Positions 32,468-41,728 of a stretch of 64,000 bases of DNA are shown here, piece by piece; the stretch's first letter is position 1, and each line of letters starts with the position of its first letter. The notes below the pieces were generated by a model. That model did not search any database. It was not told the DNA's origin and was given only the letters and a program-made list of their open reading frames with translations. The stretch covers positions 1 through 64,000 of the forward strand of contig CANGMI010000008.1 of NCBI GenBank assembly GCA_947455195.1, given 5' to 3'. This DNA is from Pseudomonadota bacterium. Lineage in GTDB: Bacteria > Pseudomonadota > Gammaproteobacteria > Burkholderiales > SG8-39. A program made the translations under genes and the position numbers.

Positions 32468-33585
32468 CCCTGCGCCTCGAGGGCAAGCCCTGACCGACGA
32501 GCAGCCTCGAGCGCACGCGCCTCGAACAGATAGTGCCCGACCCACCATTGCTCACCACCGCGGTAACCAAAGAGCTCGGCACACGCCATGAAGAAGAGCC
32601 GCCAGCGTTCCCACCAGCAGTCGGCATCAGACCCGTAAACCTCGACAAAGAGCGGATGCAACTCGGCGCGCTGAGCATCCATGAGGGCGAGCCACGCATT
32701 GAGCGTCCGCTCGTAATGCTGACCGTTCCAGCGCCAGCGCTCGAGCAGTCGCAGATCGTTCTGGAAGTGCAACGGCAGATGGTCGGAGGGCATCATGCCG
32801 CCGGAGAAGAAGTACCGACTCATCCAGTCGGAGGCATCGCGGTCCTCGAATGCGTAGGGGGCGTCACGATGGCAGAACACGTGCATGAAAAACCGCCCGC
32901 CCGGCGCCAGCCAGCGTGCGATTCGCCCGAACAGCACCTCCCAGTTGCGGGTGTGCTCGAGCATCTCCACCGAAACGATACGATCGAATGGATCGGTGAG
33001 GCCGTGGGCTGCCGGATCAAATCGATTGATGTCATCGGTGATGATGCGGAGATTGGCGAGGCCCCGGGCGCGCGCCTCCCCCTCGATGTAGAGGCGCTGG
33101 CCGTGCGAATTGGAGACGCCGACAAAGGTACTGCCGGGGTAGCGCTGGGCTGCCCAGAGACAGAATGAGCCCCAGCCACATCCCAGCTCGAGCACCCGCT
33201 GCCCCGGGTAGATCCCCGCATGGCCTGCCGTGATCTCGAGGGCGCTGAGTTCCGCCGCCTCAAGCGTATCGACGGTTCCGTCGGGCGCCCCAAGCGCGCC
33301 CGGTAATCCCCAGAAACAGCTGCTGTACTTGCGCCGCGGCCCGAGTACCCGGGTGAAGAAGGCCGCCGGGACTTCATAGTGTTGCTCGTTCGCCTTGTCG
33401 GTGAGAAAGGCGACCGGTGCCCCGCGCATCGCTGCCACAAAACGTGCCTCGATCTCGGCAGCGAGCGCCGCGTCGCCAGCCCCGGCTTCTCTTGCGCGCT
33501 GGGCCAGCAATTGCCGGATCCCGGCTCGCACGATCACGTCGGGCACGCGCCCAGCCTCGACCCACCGGATCAGCGTAGACCACAT
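32464..33585 (-). CDS. Cyclopropane-fatty-acyl-phospholipid synthase-like methyltransferase
   Basis: A 373-residue SAM-dependent methyltransferase acting on unsaturated acyl chains of phospholipids. The SAM-binding motif VLELGCGWGSF is at residues 131-141. Typical family segments are NEQHYEVPAAFF, the YSSCFW motif at about 87-92, GVSNSHGQ, DRIVSVEMLEHTRN and RFFMHVFCHR. The protein lacks the N-terminal lipid-binding domain of E. coli Cfa, as do many shorter homologues of this operon type. It is the first gene of the CFA-DUF2878-DUF1295 operon and is transcribed divergently from the FAH-family gene. The exact product (cyclopropane, methyl-branched or another modified acyl chain) is not determined. 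Confidence 0.9.
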   Translation of the reverse strand: MWSTLIRWVEAGRVPDVIVRAGIRQLLAQRAREAGAGDAALAAEIEARFVAAMRGAPVAFLTDKANEQHYEVPAAFFTRVLGPRRKYSSCFWGLPGALGAPDGTVDTLEAAELSALEITAGHAGIYPGQRVLELGCGWGSFCLWAAQRYPGSTFVGVSNSHGQRLYIEGEARARGLANLRIITDDINRFDPAAHGLTDPFDRIVSVEMLEHTRNWEVLFGRIARWLAPGGRFFMHVFCHRDAPYAFEDRDASDWMSRYFFSGGMMPSDHLPLHFQNDLRLLERWRWNGQHYERTLNAWLALMDAQRAELHPLFVEVYGSDADCWWERWRLFFMACAELFGYRGGEQWWVGHYLFEARALEAARRSGLALEAQG

Positions 33586-33714
33586 TCCCTGCCCCCTCGT
33601 ACGAGCTTGCCCGCGATCTTACTCGCTGCCCTGCACACGGCGCATCCCGTCGAGCCCCGCGGCGCGTTATATTCCGGGCCGGCGCAGGATGCGCCGGTCA
33701 CTGTGAGGAACATG

Positions 33715-34587
33715 ATGCGCTTCTGCCGATTCAACGGAAACCGACTGGGCCTGGTCGAAGGTGACCAGATCATCGACGTCACCCCCGCGCTCGAGGTGAT
33801 TCCAGCCCAGCGCTGGCCACTGCCCGAGCACGATCTGCTGATCGCACACCTGGATGAGGTGCTTGCGCGCGCCACTGCCATCAAGGCGAGCGCCCCGCGT
33901 CTGCCCATCGGCAGTGTCGTGTTCAACGCGCCTGTGGCGAACCCGGGCAAGATCGTGAATGCACCGATCAACTACCAGAAGCACATCAACGAGGCGGTCG
34001 ATGACAAGGGGATCGCCCACGGTCGTGAACTCAAGGGCAAGCACATCACCGACTGGGGCCTCTTCCTGAAAGCCACGAGTTCGCTGATCGGCTTTGGCGA
34101 GGAAGTGAGACTGCGCAAGCCCGAACGCCGAAACGATCACGAGATCGAACTGGCGGTGATCATCGGACGCACCGCCAACAAGGTCAAGGCAGCCGACGCG
34201 CTCAAGTACGTTGCCGGCTACTCGATGGGGCTCGACATGACCATCCGGGGCCCGGAATTGCAGTGCTTCCGCAAGTCGGTCGATACCTACGCGGTGCTCG
34301 GACCCTGGATCGTCACGGCCGACGAGATTGCCGATCCGAACAACCTCAATCTCGCCATCTGGGTCAATGGTGAAGCGCGTCAGAACGCCAATACCAATGA
34401 CCTGGTCTACAACGTGAACCAGCTCATCGAGTACGCGACCGAGTGGTACACGCTGCACCCGGGCGATGTCATCCTGACCGGTACGCCAGAAGGGGTTGGT
34501 CCGGTCAAGCCTGGCGATACCATGACCTGCGAGATCGAGCGCATCGGCCGTTGGGACGTCAGGATCGCGTCCGAATTTGCCGGCTGA
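33715..34587 (+). CDS. Fumarylacetoacetate hydrolase family protein
   Basis: A 290-residue Mg2+-dependent enzyme of the FAH superfamily, whose members hydrolyse or decarboxylate 2,4-dioxo acids at the end of aromatic catabolic pathways. The N-terminal domain begins MRFCRFNGNRLGLVEGDQI. The catalytic domain contains NYQKHINEA, the metal-binding acidic cluster in NDHEIELAVIIGR, AGYSMGLDMTIRG and ILTGTPEGVGPVKPGD. AGGA lies five bases before ATG 33715, which favours it over ATG 33712 just upstream. It is 133 bp from the livK-type gene on the same strand, suggesting it acts on a compound imported by that transporter. Confidence 0.92.
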   Translation: MRFCRFNGNRLGLVEGDQIIDVTPALEVIPAQRWPLPEHDLLIAHLDEVLARATAIKASAPRLPIGSVVFNAPVANPGKIVNAPINYQKHINEAVDDKGIAHGRELKGKHITDWGLFLKATSSLIGFGEEVRLRKPERRNDHEIELAVIIGRTANKVKAADALKYVAGYSMGLDMTIRGPELQCFRKSVDTYAVLGPWIVTADEIADPNNLNLAIWVNGEARQNANTNDLVYNVNQLIEYATEWYTLHPGDVILTGTPEGVGPVKPGDTMTCEIERIGRWDVRIASEFAG

Positions 34588-34610
34588 CGGGACTTCGGCC
34601 CGCCCTCCGG

Positions 34611-34632
34611 TTGCCGGTAGGCTTCCCGGCAA
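34611..34632 (+). terminator. Hairpin after the FAH-family gene
   Basis: TTGCCGG and CCGGCAA form a perfect 7-bp stem with an 8-base loop 23 bases past the stop codon. There is no U-tract, so it may be an mRNA-end or attenuation hairpin rather than a full intrinsic terminator before the transporter genes. Confidence 0.35.
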
Positions 34633-34720
34633 TTGCCCCAGGGAGCCGGGTGGGCCGCACAGCAGATAGCGCCGGGCATCACCCGGCCGAGCACCACGAC
34701 AAGAACCGAGGAGACACGCA

Positions 34721-35881
34721 ATGCTCATCAGAAAACTCACCGCGGCCACGCTCACGGCGGGCCTTGTGCTCACCAGTGCCGCGCCCGTTGCCACGGCGCA
34801 GACTCAGGGTCCGATCCGCATCGGCGTCATCACCGATCGGGTTGGCCCGGCCAAACCCTACGCTGAGCCTGTCACGCTCGGGGCGGCATTCGCAGCCCGC
34901 GAAATCAACGCCAAGGGTGGCGTGCTCGGGCGCCAGATCGAACTGCAGATCGAGGATGACCAGGGTCGCCCGGACATCTCCGCCACGATGGCTCGAAAGC
35001 TGGTCGATGCGGGTGCCGTGATGATCATCTCGCTCTCGCTCTCGACAGCCACGCAGCAGGCGCAGACGGTTTCGCTCGAGACGAAGACGCCGCACTACAC
35101 CCCCTCAAATTCGGGCGACACCCTCACGACACAGATCGCCAACCCCTGGTTCTGGCAGACTGGCCCCCTGGGATCGACCCAGGTTGCAACCCTCCTGTCG
35201 TACGCCCGTACGCGCAACCTCAAGCGTGTTGCGCTCATCACCGAGACGTCCGGACTCGGACAGATGACCGCGCGATCCTTCCGTGATGCCTTGCAACGCA
35301 ACCAGATCGAAGTGGTCGCTGAAGAAGTCGTGCCCAGCGGTGCAACCACGGCAGAGCCCCAGATGCAGAAGATTCGTGCTGCCAACCCGGAGGCGCTCTT
35401 CATGGCGGGCGTGGTTACGCCGGAAAACGTGCTGATGCTGCGCGCCTATCGTCAACTCGGCCTGAAGATGCCGATCCTGGCCAGCTACAACATGTCGGTG
35501 CCGGTGTATTCGAGCGTGGCCAAGGGACTGCTCGACGGCATCGCCTTCGTCGACGCGTTTGACCCGGCGCGTCCGGAAGCCCGCCGGTTCGTCGAAGCGT
35601 TCCGCAAGGACCAGGGCAGCGACCCCTACAACCTGCATGGCTATGGCTATGACGGCATCTACCTCGTGGCAGACGCCATCCGGCGTGCCGGTTCAACCGA
35701 CAAGGAAAAGATTCGCGATGCGATGCAGTCGACTCGCGGCTTTGTCGGCGTGATGGGTTCACAGGGATCGAGCTACGGGTTCGCCGAGGGCCGCCGGACA
35801 GGATTTGATGCAAACGGCATGGTGGTTCGCCTCTACGAACAGGACCAGCAGGGACGCGTCGTCCACACCGGCGCTCGATGA
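34721..35881 (+). CDS. Branched-chain-type ABC transporter substrate-binding protein (LivK-like)
   Basis: A 386-residue periplasmic receptor with signal peptide (TLTAGLVLTSAAPVATAQ, cut near residue 27). The Leu/Ile/Val-binding fold starts with IRIGVITDRVGPAKPYAEP and GAAFAAREINAKGGVLGRQI; later parts include NPWFWQTGPLGSTQVATLLS and YGYDGIYLVADAIRRAGS. In catabolic gene clusters, this type of receptor often binds aromatic acids instead of amino acids. A GAGGAGA sequence about nine bases before the ATG is a strong ribosome binding site. It opens a five-gene importer operon (K-H-M-G-F) and its gene is separated from the first permease by 43 bp. Confidence 0.93.
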   Translation: MLIRKLTAATLTAGLVLTSAAPVATAQTQGPIRIGVITDRVGPAKPYAEPVTLGAAFAAREINAKGGVLGRQIELQIEDDQGRPDISATMARKLVDAGAVMIISLSLSTATQQAQTVSLETKTPHYTPSNSGDTLTTQIANPWFWQTGPLGSTQVATLLSYARTRNLKRVALITETSGLGQMTARSFRDALQRNQIEVVAEEVVPSGATTAEPQMQKIRAANPEALFMAGVVTPENVLMLRAYRQLGLKMPILASYNMSVPVYSSVAKGLLDGIAFVDAFDPARPEARRFVEAFRKDQGSDPYNLHGYGYDGIYLVADAIRRAGSTDKEKIRDAMQSTRGFVGVMGSQGSSYGFAEGRRTGFDANGMVVRLYEQDQQGRVVHTGAR

Positions 35882-35924
35882 TCGGGTCGAGACGCGACCG
35901 AGGCGAGGACCAGGGCCCCCATCG

Positions 35925-36809
35925 ATGCAAGACCTGATTGAAATCCTCATCAGCGCGACCGCGGGCGGCTGCATCTACGCCCTCCTCGCGCTGGCCTACC
36001 TGGTGGTGCTGCGCCCCACCGGCGTCATCAATTTTGCGGTGGGTGACTGGGGTACGGTGGCGGCATTCGGCGGCTTTCTGGCACTGTCCGAGGCGGCGTT
36101 GCCGTGGCCAGTCGGCATGGCCGTCGTCGTCATCGCCGCTGCCGGGCTGGGCTGGCTCACCGAGCGCATCGCCGTGCGTCCGCTGGTCGAGCGGGGCGCG
36201 CCAGTACTCGCCCCGATTCTCGCGCTGCTGGGCATGCTGGTGATCTTTCGCGAGGCAGTGTCGCTCGGCTTCGGACCCGATCCACGACCGATTCCGCAGC
36301 CCTTCGGCTACGGCCGCATCGAGTGGGGCCTGCTTGCCGCCTCCTACCAGAGTGTCTTCATCATCGCTGTCACGAGTGCCGTCTTTGTCGGCGCCTGGTA
36401 CTTCTTCGAGCGTACGCTGGCCGGACGCAGTTTCGAAGCGGTCGCACTCGACCGGCGCGCCGCGGCCCTGATGGGCATCAATCTGGCAAGGGTGACATCC
36501 TGCGCGTTCGCAGCCGGGTCTGCGCTCGCTGCACTGGCGGCCCTGCTCCTCGTACCCAATACCTCGGCCCATTACCTCATGGGCATTCCGCTCGCGATCC
36601 AGGGGTTCACCGCGCTCGTGATCGGGGGCGTCGGGCGCACCGAGGGCGCTCTCGTCGGTGGCCTCATCCTTGCCCTGGTCGAGCAACTCACCATGCGATA
36701 TGTCCCGATTGCCCCGGGCCTGGTGCAGGGGGTACCACTGCTGCTCCTCATCGTCTTCCTGCTCGTTCGTCCGACCGGTCTCCTCGCAGCCCGTGGAGGC
36801 AGCGCATGA
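35925..36809 (+). CDS. Branched-chain-type ABC transporter permease (LivH-like)
   Basis: A 294-residue inner-membrane permease with about eight helices. Family signatures are GCIYALLALAYLVVLRPTGV, NFAVGDWGTVAAFGGF and the coupling loop with RSFEAVALDRRAAALMGIN. C-terminal helices include AIQGFTALVIGGVGRTEGAL. It pairs with the LivM-like permease encoded immediately downstream, whose ATG overlaps this stop by four bases. ATG 35925 begins the first helix; a longer in-frame extension overlaps livK and is rejected. Confidence 0.93.
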   Translation: MQDLIEILISATAGGCIYALLALAYLVVLRPTGVINFAVGDWGTVAAFGGFLALSEAALPWPVGMAVVVIAAAGLGWLTERIAVRPLVERGAPVLAPILALLGMLVIFREAVSLGFGPDPRPIPQPFGYGRIEWGLLAASYQSVFIIAVTSAVFVGAWYFFERTLAGRSFEAVALDRRAAALMGINLARVTSCAFAAGSALAALAALLLVPNTSAHYLMGIPLAIQGFTALVIGGVGRTEGALVGGLILALVEQLTMRYVPIAPGLVQGVPLLLLIVFLLVRPTGLLAARGGSA

Positions 36810-37732
36810 AAACCGTCGTGCAGGCCGCGCTGGTCATCGTCGTGCTGTCAGCCATCGGATTCCTGCTGGGGCCGTGGCAGACCGACATCTATCGGAAACT
36901 GCTCCTGTGGATTGCCCTCGCGCTCAGTTACAACTTCCTCTTCGGTGTAGCCGGACAGGTGGCGTTCTCGCACTTCACGTTCTATGGCATCGGCGCATAC
37001 GCCATCGTCATCCTGGTGACCCAGGTCGGCATGCCACTGCCCCTGGCCGCCCTGGCCGGCGTGGCGCTGTGCGTCGTGCTGGCACTCGCCGTCGCCATCC
37101 CTGCCACCCGGCTCGACGGCTTCTATCTGGCACTGGCCACCCTCGCCCTCGCGCAACTGTTCATCGTCTTTCTCAATGAAGGAGGGGCAGTCACGGGCGG
37201 CACCGGCGGTCTCGCCAGCTACCGATTGCCCGATATCGCCGGCGTGACCTTGAGCGGCCCTCGATACACGGTGGTCATCGTGCTGCTCACGACGCTCACC
37301 TGGGGTGTCATCTCACGCCTTGACCGGTCCTGGTTCGGCCGGGCCTGTCGCGCCATTCGTGACAATCCGCAGGCTGCCGCCGCGATGGGTATCGACGTTG
37401 CCCGTACTCGCGTCATCGCATTCACCCTCACCAGCGTGCTGGCAGGCATTGCCGGCATGGTGTACGCCTTCGTCGACAACACGGTCAATCCCCCCATCTT
37501 CGGGCTGGAGAACGCGTTTCTGCTGCTCTTCATGGTGATCATCGGCGGCAGTGGGAGCCAGTTCGGTGCGGTGATTGGCGCCACGGTGCTCTACCTGCTG
37601 CCTTTCGTCCTTGCTCCTCTCATCGGCCACCATCACGCCCTCGTATTCGGCGTCGTCATGCTCGCCGTGATACTCGTCCAGCCACGCGGACTGGTCGGTC
37701 TCGTCAAGTCACGCCCCGGAGCCGGACAGTGA
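36806..37732 (+). CDS. Branched-chain-type ABC transporter permease (LivM-like)
   Basis: A 308-residue inner-membrane permease with eight to ten helices. Typical LivM sequences are YNFLFGVAGQVAFSHFTFYG, TRLDGFYLALATLALAQLF, AVTGGTGGLASYRLPD and the coupling motif RAIRDNPQAAAAMGIDVART, followed by NAFLLLFMVIIGGSGSQFGA. It forms the translocation pore with the LivH-like protein. It overlaps both neighbours by four bases (ATGA upstream, GTGA downstream), a tightly coupled arrangement. Confidence 0.93.
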   Translation: MKTVVQAALVIVVLSAIGFLLGPWQTDIYRKLLLWIALALSYNFLFGVAGQVAFSHFTFYGIGAYAIVILVTQVGMPLPLAALAGVALCVVLALAVAIPATRLDGFYLALATLALAQLFIVFLNEGGAVTGGTGGLASYRLPDIAGVTLSGPRYTVVIVLLTTLTWGVISRLDRSWFGRACRAIRDNPQAAAAMGIDVARTRVIAFTLTSVLAGIAGMVYAFVDNTVNPPIFGLENAFLLLFMVIIGGSGSQFGAVIGATVLYLLPFVLAPLIGHHHALVFGVVMLAVILVQPRGLVGLVKSRPGAGQ

Positions 37733-38553
37733 GCGGGCAAACGACTCCTCAGGACCGCGGCCAACCACTGCTGACCGTGCGCGCACTCACACGCCGTTTC
37801 GGTGGTCTCGTAGCGGTGTCCGGACTCGATTTCGATCTTCATGCCGGGGAAATTCTCGGCCTCATCGGCCCGAACGGTGCCGGCAAGAGCACCACCTTCA
37901 ACATGATTGCGGGAACCCTCACGCCCACCACCGGCGACATACACCTGGCGGGAAGACCGGTTGGTGGCCTGCCACCTCATGAAATGGCTGCTCGCGGCGT
38001 GATGCGCACCTTTCAGCACAACAACCTCTTTGCCGGCATGTCGTTGCGCGAAAACGTGATGATCGGGATGCATGTGGGTCTCGCCTCGAGCCTGCTCGGC
38101 GTCATCACCGGGCGTGCCGCCGTTCGTGAATCGGAAGGGGCAGCCCGCCGGCGCGCTGACGAACTGCTCGACTTTGTCGGACTGGCCGATGTTCGCGAGC
38201 ACGATGTCACGACCCTGTCCTTCGGTCAGGGTCGGCTCCTGGAAGCCGCGCGCGCCCTCGCCGGAGAACCTCGCCTCATCCTCTTCGATGAGCCGGCGGC
38301 AGGGCTCGCCCCCGCCGAATGCGACCGACTCGGCCGGATCCTGCAGCAGATCGCTGCACGTGGCATCGGCGTGCTGCTGATCGAGCACGACATGCGCTTC
38401 CTGCTCGAGCTGGCCCACCGGGTGGTCGTGCTTGACCATGGCGAACGTATCGCGACCGGCACGCCCGAGGAGATCAGGCACGACCGCAGCGTGATCGCCG
38501 CCTACCTGGGCAGCAGCGCGCGCACGACCGCCGCGGGAGGCACCGATGCTTGA
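37729..38553 (+). CDS. Branched-chain-type ABC transporter ATPase (LivG-like)
   Basis: A 274-residue cytosolic ATPase. Walker A is GPNGAGKST, the Q-loop is in RTFQHNNLFAGMSLRENV, the signature is LSFGQGRLLEAARAL (Gly replaced family-typical second residue), Walker B is LILFDEPAAGLAP, and the H-loop is in VLLIEHDMRFLLEL. It powers the importer together with the LivF-like ATPase. The GTG start lies within the stop of the permease gene; the end overlaps the next gene by eight bases. Confidence 0.93.
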   Translation: MSGQTTPQDRGQPLLTVRALTRRFGGLVAVSGLDFDLHAGEILGLIGPNGAGKSTTFNMIAGTLTPTTGDIHLAGRPVGGLPPHEMAARGVMRTFQHNNLFAGMSLRENVMIGMHVGLASSLLGVITGRAAVRESEGAARRRADELLDFVGLADVREHDVTTLSFGQGRLLEAARALAGEPRLILFDEPAAGLAPAECDRLGRILQQIAARGIGVLLIEHDMRFLLELAHRVVVLDHGERIATGTPEEIRHDRSVIAAYLGSSARTTAAGGTDA

Positions 38554-39283
38554 AGTGCGCGCCATCCATGGCGGCTACGGCCGCGCCGATATCCTGCACG
38601 ACATCAGCATCGACATTGCAGCGGGTGAAACACTGGCGCTGCTCGGCCCCAACGGTGCCGGCAAGTCGACGTTGATGGCGGCCCTCACTGGCACCCTCAC
38701 ACGTCGCTCGGGCTCGATCAGGCTCGACCGGGAGGACATCACGCACCTGCCCAGCCATGACATCGTTGCACGTGGCCTCGCGCTGGTACCGGAAGGTCGA
38801 CACATGTTTGCGCCGTTCACGGTCGCTGACAACCTGAGGCTGGGTGCCATACGCCTTCGCGAGCCGACCCGGGCAAGACTGGCCGAGCGGCATGCGTTCG
38901 TGTTCGACCTCTTCCCGCGCCTTGCCGAACGGCGCAGCCAGCTCGCTGGCACGCTCTCGGGTGGCGAGCAGCAGATGGTCGCCATCGCGCGCGCGCTGAT
39001 GTCATCGCCCCGGATGCTGCTGCTCGACGAACCGTTCCTCGGTCTGGCCCCGCGCGTGGTCGAGGAAATCCATCAGGCGCTCGATGTCCTGCGTGTCAGT
39101 GGCCTCACCCTGCTGCTGGTCGAGCAGAAACTGGATATCGCACTGAGTTTCGCCTCGCGTGCCTGCGTGATGGTGAAAGGCCGGATCGCACTCGAGGCGA
39201 GTAGCGCAGAGCTCGCCTCGCGCAGCGATCTGGGCGACCTTTATTTCACGCTCGCGCGCGATCAGACCCTCGACGCCCCCTGA
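38546..39283 (+). CDS. Branched-chain-type ABC transporter ATPase (LivF-like)
   Basis: A 245-residue cytosolic ATPase. Walker A is GPNGAGKST, followed by the LivF-typical GLALVPEGRHMFAPFTVADN, the signature TLSGGEQQMVAIARAL, Walker B MLLLDEPFLGLAP and the H-region LTLLLVEQKLDIALSF where glutamine-lysine replaces the usual histidine, as in other LivF proteins. It is the last gene of the importer operon and starts eight bases before the end of the LivG-like gene. It converges with the next gene, 45 bp away. Confidence 0.93.
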   Translation: MLEVRAIHGGYGRADILHDISIDIAAGETLALLGPNGAGKSTLMAALTGTLTRRSGSIRLDREDITHLPSHDIVARGLALVPEGRHMFAPFTVADNLRLGAIRLREPTRARLAERHAFVFDLFPRLAERRSQLAGTLSGGEQQMVAIARALMSSPRMLLLDEPFLGLAPRVVEEIHQALDVLRVSGLTLLLVEQKLDIALSFASRACVMVKGRIALEASSAELASRSDLGDLYFTLARDQTLDAP

Positions 39284-39328
39284 AGATTCGCAGGCGCGGT
39301 GCCTCCTCATTCATGGCTCGCCGCAGCG

Positions 39329-40345
39329 TCATGACCAACCAGCCAGAACCAGCTTGCCGATGGTCGTACCCGACTCGAGGCGGGCGTGCGCGGCACGCAG
39401 ATTGGCTGCGTTGATCGGTCCCAGCTCCTCGCGCAACGTGGTACGGATGCGGCCGGCATCGATCTCGGCCGCCACGCGAGTCAGCAGTCGATGCTGCTCG
39501 ATCATGTCGGGCGTCTGGAACCGGGCCCGGGTAAACATCAGTTCCCAGCAATGAGTCGCGCTCTTCGATCGCACGCCATCCTGGGCGAGCGGACCACGAT
39601 TGCCCACGATCGTGCAGATGGTGCCTTGCGGCCGGATGAGATCGGCCATGCCATCCCAGTGCCGGTCGATGTCATTCCAGCACCCGATGTAGTCCACAAA
39701 CGCAAGGCCAAGCGCCTCGATCTGCGGCCGCAACGGGCGCCCGTGATCGATGACCTCATCGGCGCCCAGCGCACGACACCAGGCGATCGTCTCCGGTCGG
39801 GAAGCCGTTGCGATCACGCGCAGGCCGGCCATCTTCGCGATCTGGATGCCGATCGAGCCGACCCCACCGGCACCACCGATCTGCAGGATCGACTGGCCCC
39901 GGTTCGCCCCGGCAGGGTCGATCTTCATACGATCGAAGAAGGCTTCCCAGGCGGTGATGGCAGTCAGCGGCACCGCGGCCGCCTGCGCAAAATCGAGGGT
40001 CCCGGGCTTCAGGGCAACGATGCGTTCGTCGACGAGTTGCAGTTCGCTGTTGGAACCCTGTCGGGTAATGTCTCCGGCGTAATACACCGCATCACCAGGT
40101 CGGAACAGGGTGACGCCCTCGCCGACTGCTTCCACGATACCGGCGGCATCCCACCCGAGGACCTTCGGTGCTGCCTCTACCTTGTCACTGGGCGCGCGCA
40201 CCTTGGTATCGACCGGATTGACCGATACGGCATGCACCCGCACCAGCAGATCGCGCCCGCGGGCAACCGGATCGGCCAGTGTCATGTCCTCGAGCGAGCG
40301 CGGATCGGAAATGGGAAGGTATCGGGTCAGGGCAACGGCTTTCAT
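39329..40345 (-). CDS. Quinone oxidoreductase-like zinc-type alcohol dehydrogenase (MDR family)
   Basis: A 338-residue NADPH-dependent reductase of the medium-chain dehydrogenase group, close to the zinc-binding-dehydrogenase/QOR subgroup. The N-terminal GroES-like domain includes VRVHAVSVNPVDTKVR and VLGWDAAGIVEAVGEGVTLF. The cofactor motif IGGAGGVGSIGIQIAKMAG lies in the Rossmann domain. The structural zinc cysteines are absent, as expected for this subgroup. It reduces quinones or alpha,beta-unsaturated ketones and may detoxify an intermediate of the region. It is alone on its strand, divergent from the next dehydrogenase. Confidence 0.9.
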   Translation of the reverse strand: MKAVALTRYLPISDPRSLEDMTLADPVARGRDLLVRVHAVSVNPVDTKVRAPSDKVEAAPKVLGWDAAGIVEAVGEGVTLFRPGDAVYYAGDITRQGSNSELQLVDERIVALKPGTLDFAQAAAVPLTAITAWEAFFDRMKIDPAGANRGQSILQIGGAGGVGSIGIQIAKMAGLRVIATASRPETIAWCRALGADEVIDHGRPLRPQIEALGLAFVDYIGCWNDIDRHWDGMADLIRPQGTICTIVGNRGPLAQDGVRSKSATHCWELMFTRARFQTPDMIEQHRLLTRVAAEIDAGRIRTTLREELGPINAANLRAAHARLESGTTIGKLVLAGWS

Positions 40346-40521
40346 GGAACTGGCTCCTTGGTGTCCGGCGCATTATGCTGCACGCCGGGCGATCGTGAAG
40401 AAGGGCCCTTGCCCGCGCACGGCGGCAGCAGGCCACGATAGGCTATCAGCGACGCCCGCCCGATGCTCGATGCCGCAGATCCACCCAATGCAGATATCTG
40501 CCGACCGATAAGGACTTCGCC

Positions 40522-41616
40522 ATGACCACCCCCACGCCTGACGCGCCTGCGACACCTCCAGGCGCCCGCAGCGCGCCCGTGCGCATCGCGCAGAGCGACC
40601 TCGAACGCTTCGGCCAGGCGCTCCTGATGGCCCAGGGCATGCGCGAGGCTGAGGCCGCCTGCGTGGCCAGCACCCTCGTATGGGCCGATCTGCATGGCAT
40701 CGCAAGCCATGGCAGCGCCCTCCTCCCGGTCTACCTCAAGTGGATCGCTGCCGGCGACATGAACCCCACGGCCAGCCCCACCTTCAGCGCGCGTGAAACC
40801 TCGCGCTTCACGCTCGAGGGCAACCACTGCCTCGGTGCAGTGGCCATGACGCAGGCGGCCGACACGGCCATCGAGATCGCGCGGGCGAGCGGCATCTGTG
40901 TGGGCACCATTCGCGACACCACCCATACCGGTGCCATCGGACGATATGGTGCACGAATCGCCGAACAGGGCTGCGCGGCGCTGGCGATGGTCGCCGGCCC
41001 GCCGCTCATGGCGTACCACGGGGCTCGGGTTTCGAGTGCATCGACCAGTCCGGTGATGTTTGCACTGCCGGGCGCCGGTGGAGAACCGGTCGTGTTCGAC
41101 ATGGCTACGAGTCTGGTGTCGTTCCGTCGCCTGCAGCAGGCACGCGCGAGCGGGGAGGCGTTGCCGGAGGGTTCCGCCATTGACGCCGAGGGCGTCGTCA
41201 CCACCGATGCAAGCCGCGCCCGCATTCCCCTGCCCATTGCGGGCCCCAAGGGATCCGGACTCTCGGTGATGATCGAGATGCTGGTGAGTCTTGTGGCGGG
41301 CAACCCGCTCGTGACTGACCACCTGCGCCCGGAAGGCGCCCGGCGTCACAGCCAGAACGCGCTCCTGCTCGTCCTGGACGTGGCCGCCTTCCGCCCGCTG
41401 GATGCATTCAGACACGACATGGGACAACTGGTGTCGACCCTCAAGGCACTTCCGCTTGCGGCAGGGTTCACCGAAATCCGGATGCCCGGGGAGCGCGGGG
41501 CGCGCCTCGCGGCCGAACGCGCCGTCGAAGGCATCCCGATCCCGCCCCCCGTGCTGGCCGAGATGCGTTCGTCAGCGGCCGACCTGGGCGTCGCCCTGCC
41601 TGCGGCACTGACCTGA
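40522..41616 (+). CDS. Malate/L-lactate dehydrogenase family oxidoreductase (Ldh_2)
   Basis: A 364-residue NAD(P)-dependent 2-hydroxyacid dehydrogenase of the Ldh_2 family (malate, ureidoglycolate, 2,3-diketogulonate and similar substrates), a fold unrelated to classical LDH. The family motif is DLHGIASHGSALLPVYLKW near residue 55; others are IRDTTHTGAIGRYGARIAEQ, VFDMATSLVSFRRL and AGPKGSGLSVMIEML. The first 20 residues are a Pro/Ala/Thr-rich extension. A hairpin suited to termination follows four bases after the region of the stop. Cofactor and substrate are not fixed by the sequence. Confidence 0.88.
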   Translation: MTTPTPDAPATPPGARSAPVRIAQSDLERFGQALLMAQGMREAEAACVASTLVWADLHGIASHGSALLPVYLKWIAAGDMNPTASPTFSARETSRFTLEGNHCLGAVAMTQAADTAIEIARASGICVGTIRDTTHTGAIGRYGARIAEQGCAALAMVAGPPLMAYHGARVSSASTSPVMFALPGAGGEPVVFDMATSLVSFRRLQQARASGEALPEGSAIDAEGVVTTDASRARIPLPIAGPKGSGLSVMIEMLVSLVAGNPLVTDHLRPEGARRHSQNALLLVLDVAAFRPLDAFRHDMGQLVSTLKALPLAAGFTEIRMPGERGARLAAERAVEGIPIPPPVLAEMRSSAADLGVALPAALT

Positions 41617-41622
41617 CCAATC

Positions 41623-41647
41623 CGGGTTCGGGCCTGCCCCGAACCCG
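41623..41647. terminator. Strong hairpin between convergent genes
   Basis: CGGGTTCGGG and CCCGAACCCG make a perfect 10-bp stem around a 5-base loop, seven bases past the Ldh_2 stop codon. The facing gene ends 82 bp further on. No U-tract follows on either strand, so termination efficiency is uncertain, but position and stability fit a transcript end. Confidence 0.55.
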
Positions 41648-41728
41648 ATACGATCAGGCCTGCAGGCGACGCCGCCAACCGATATGGAATCAGACCCGGG
41701 TCACCGGCGCGCGCGACGGACTGCCGGG

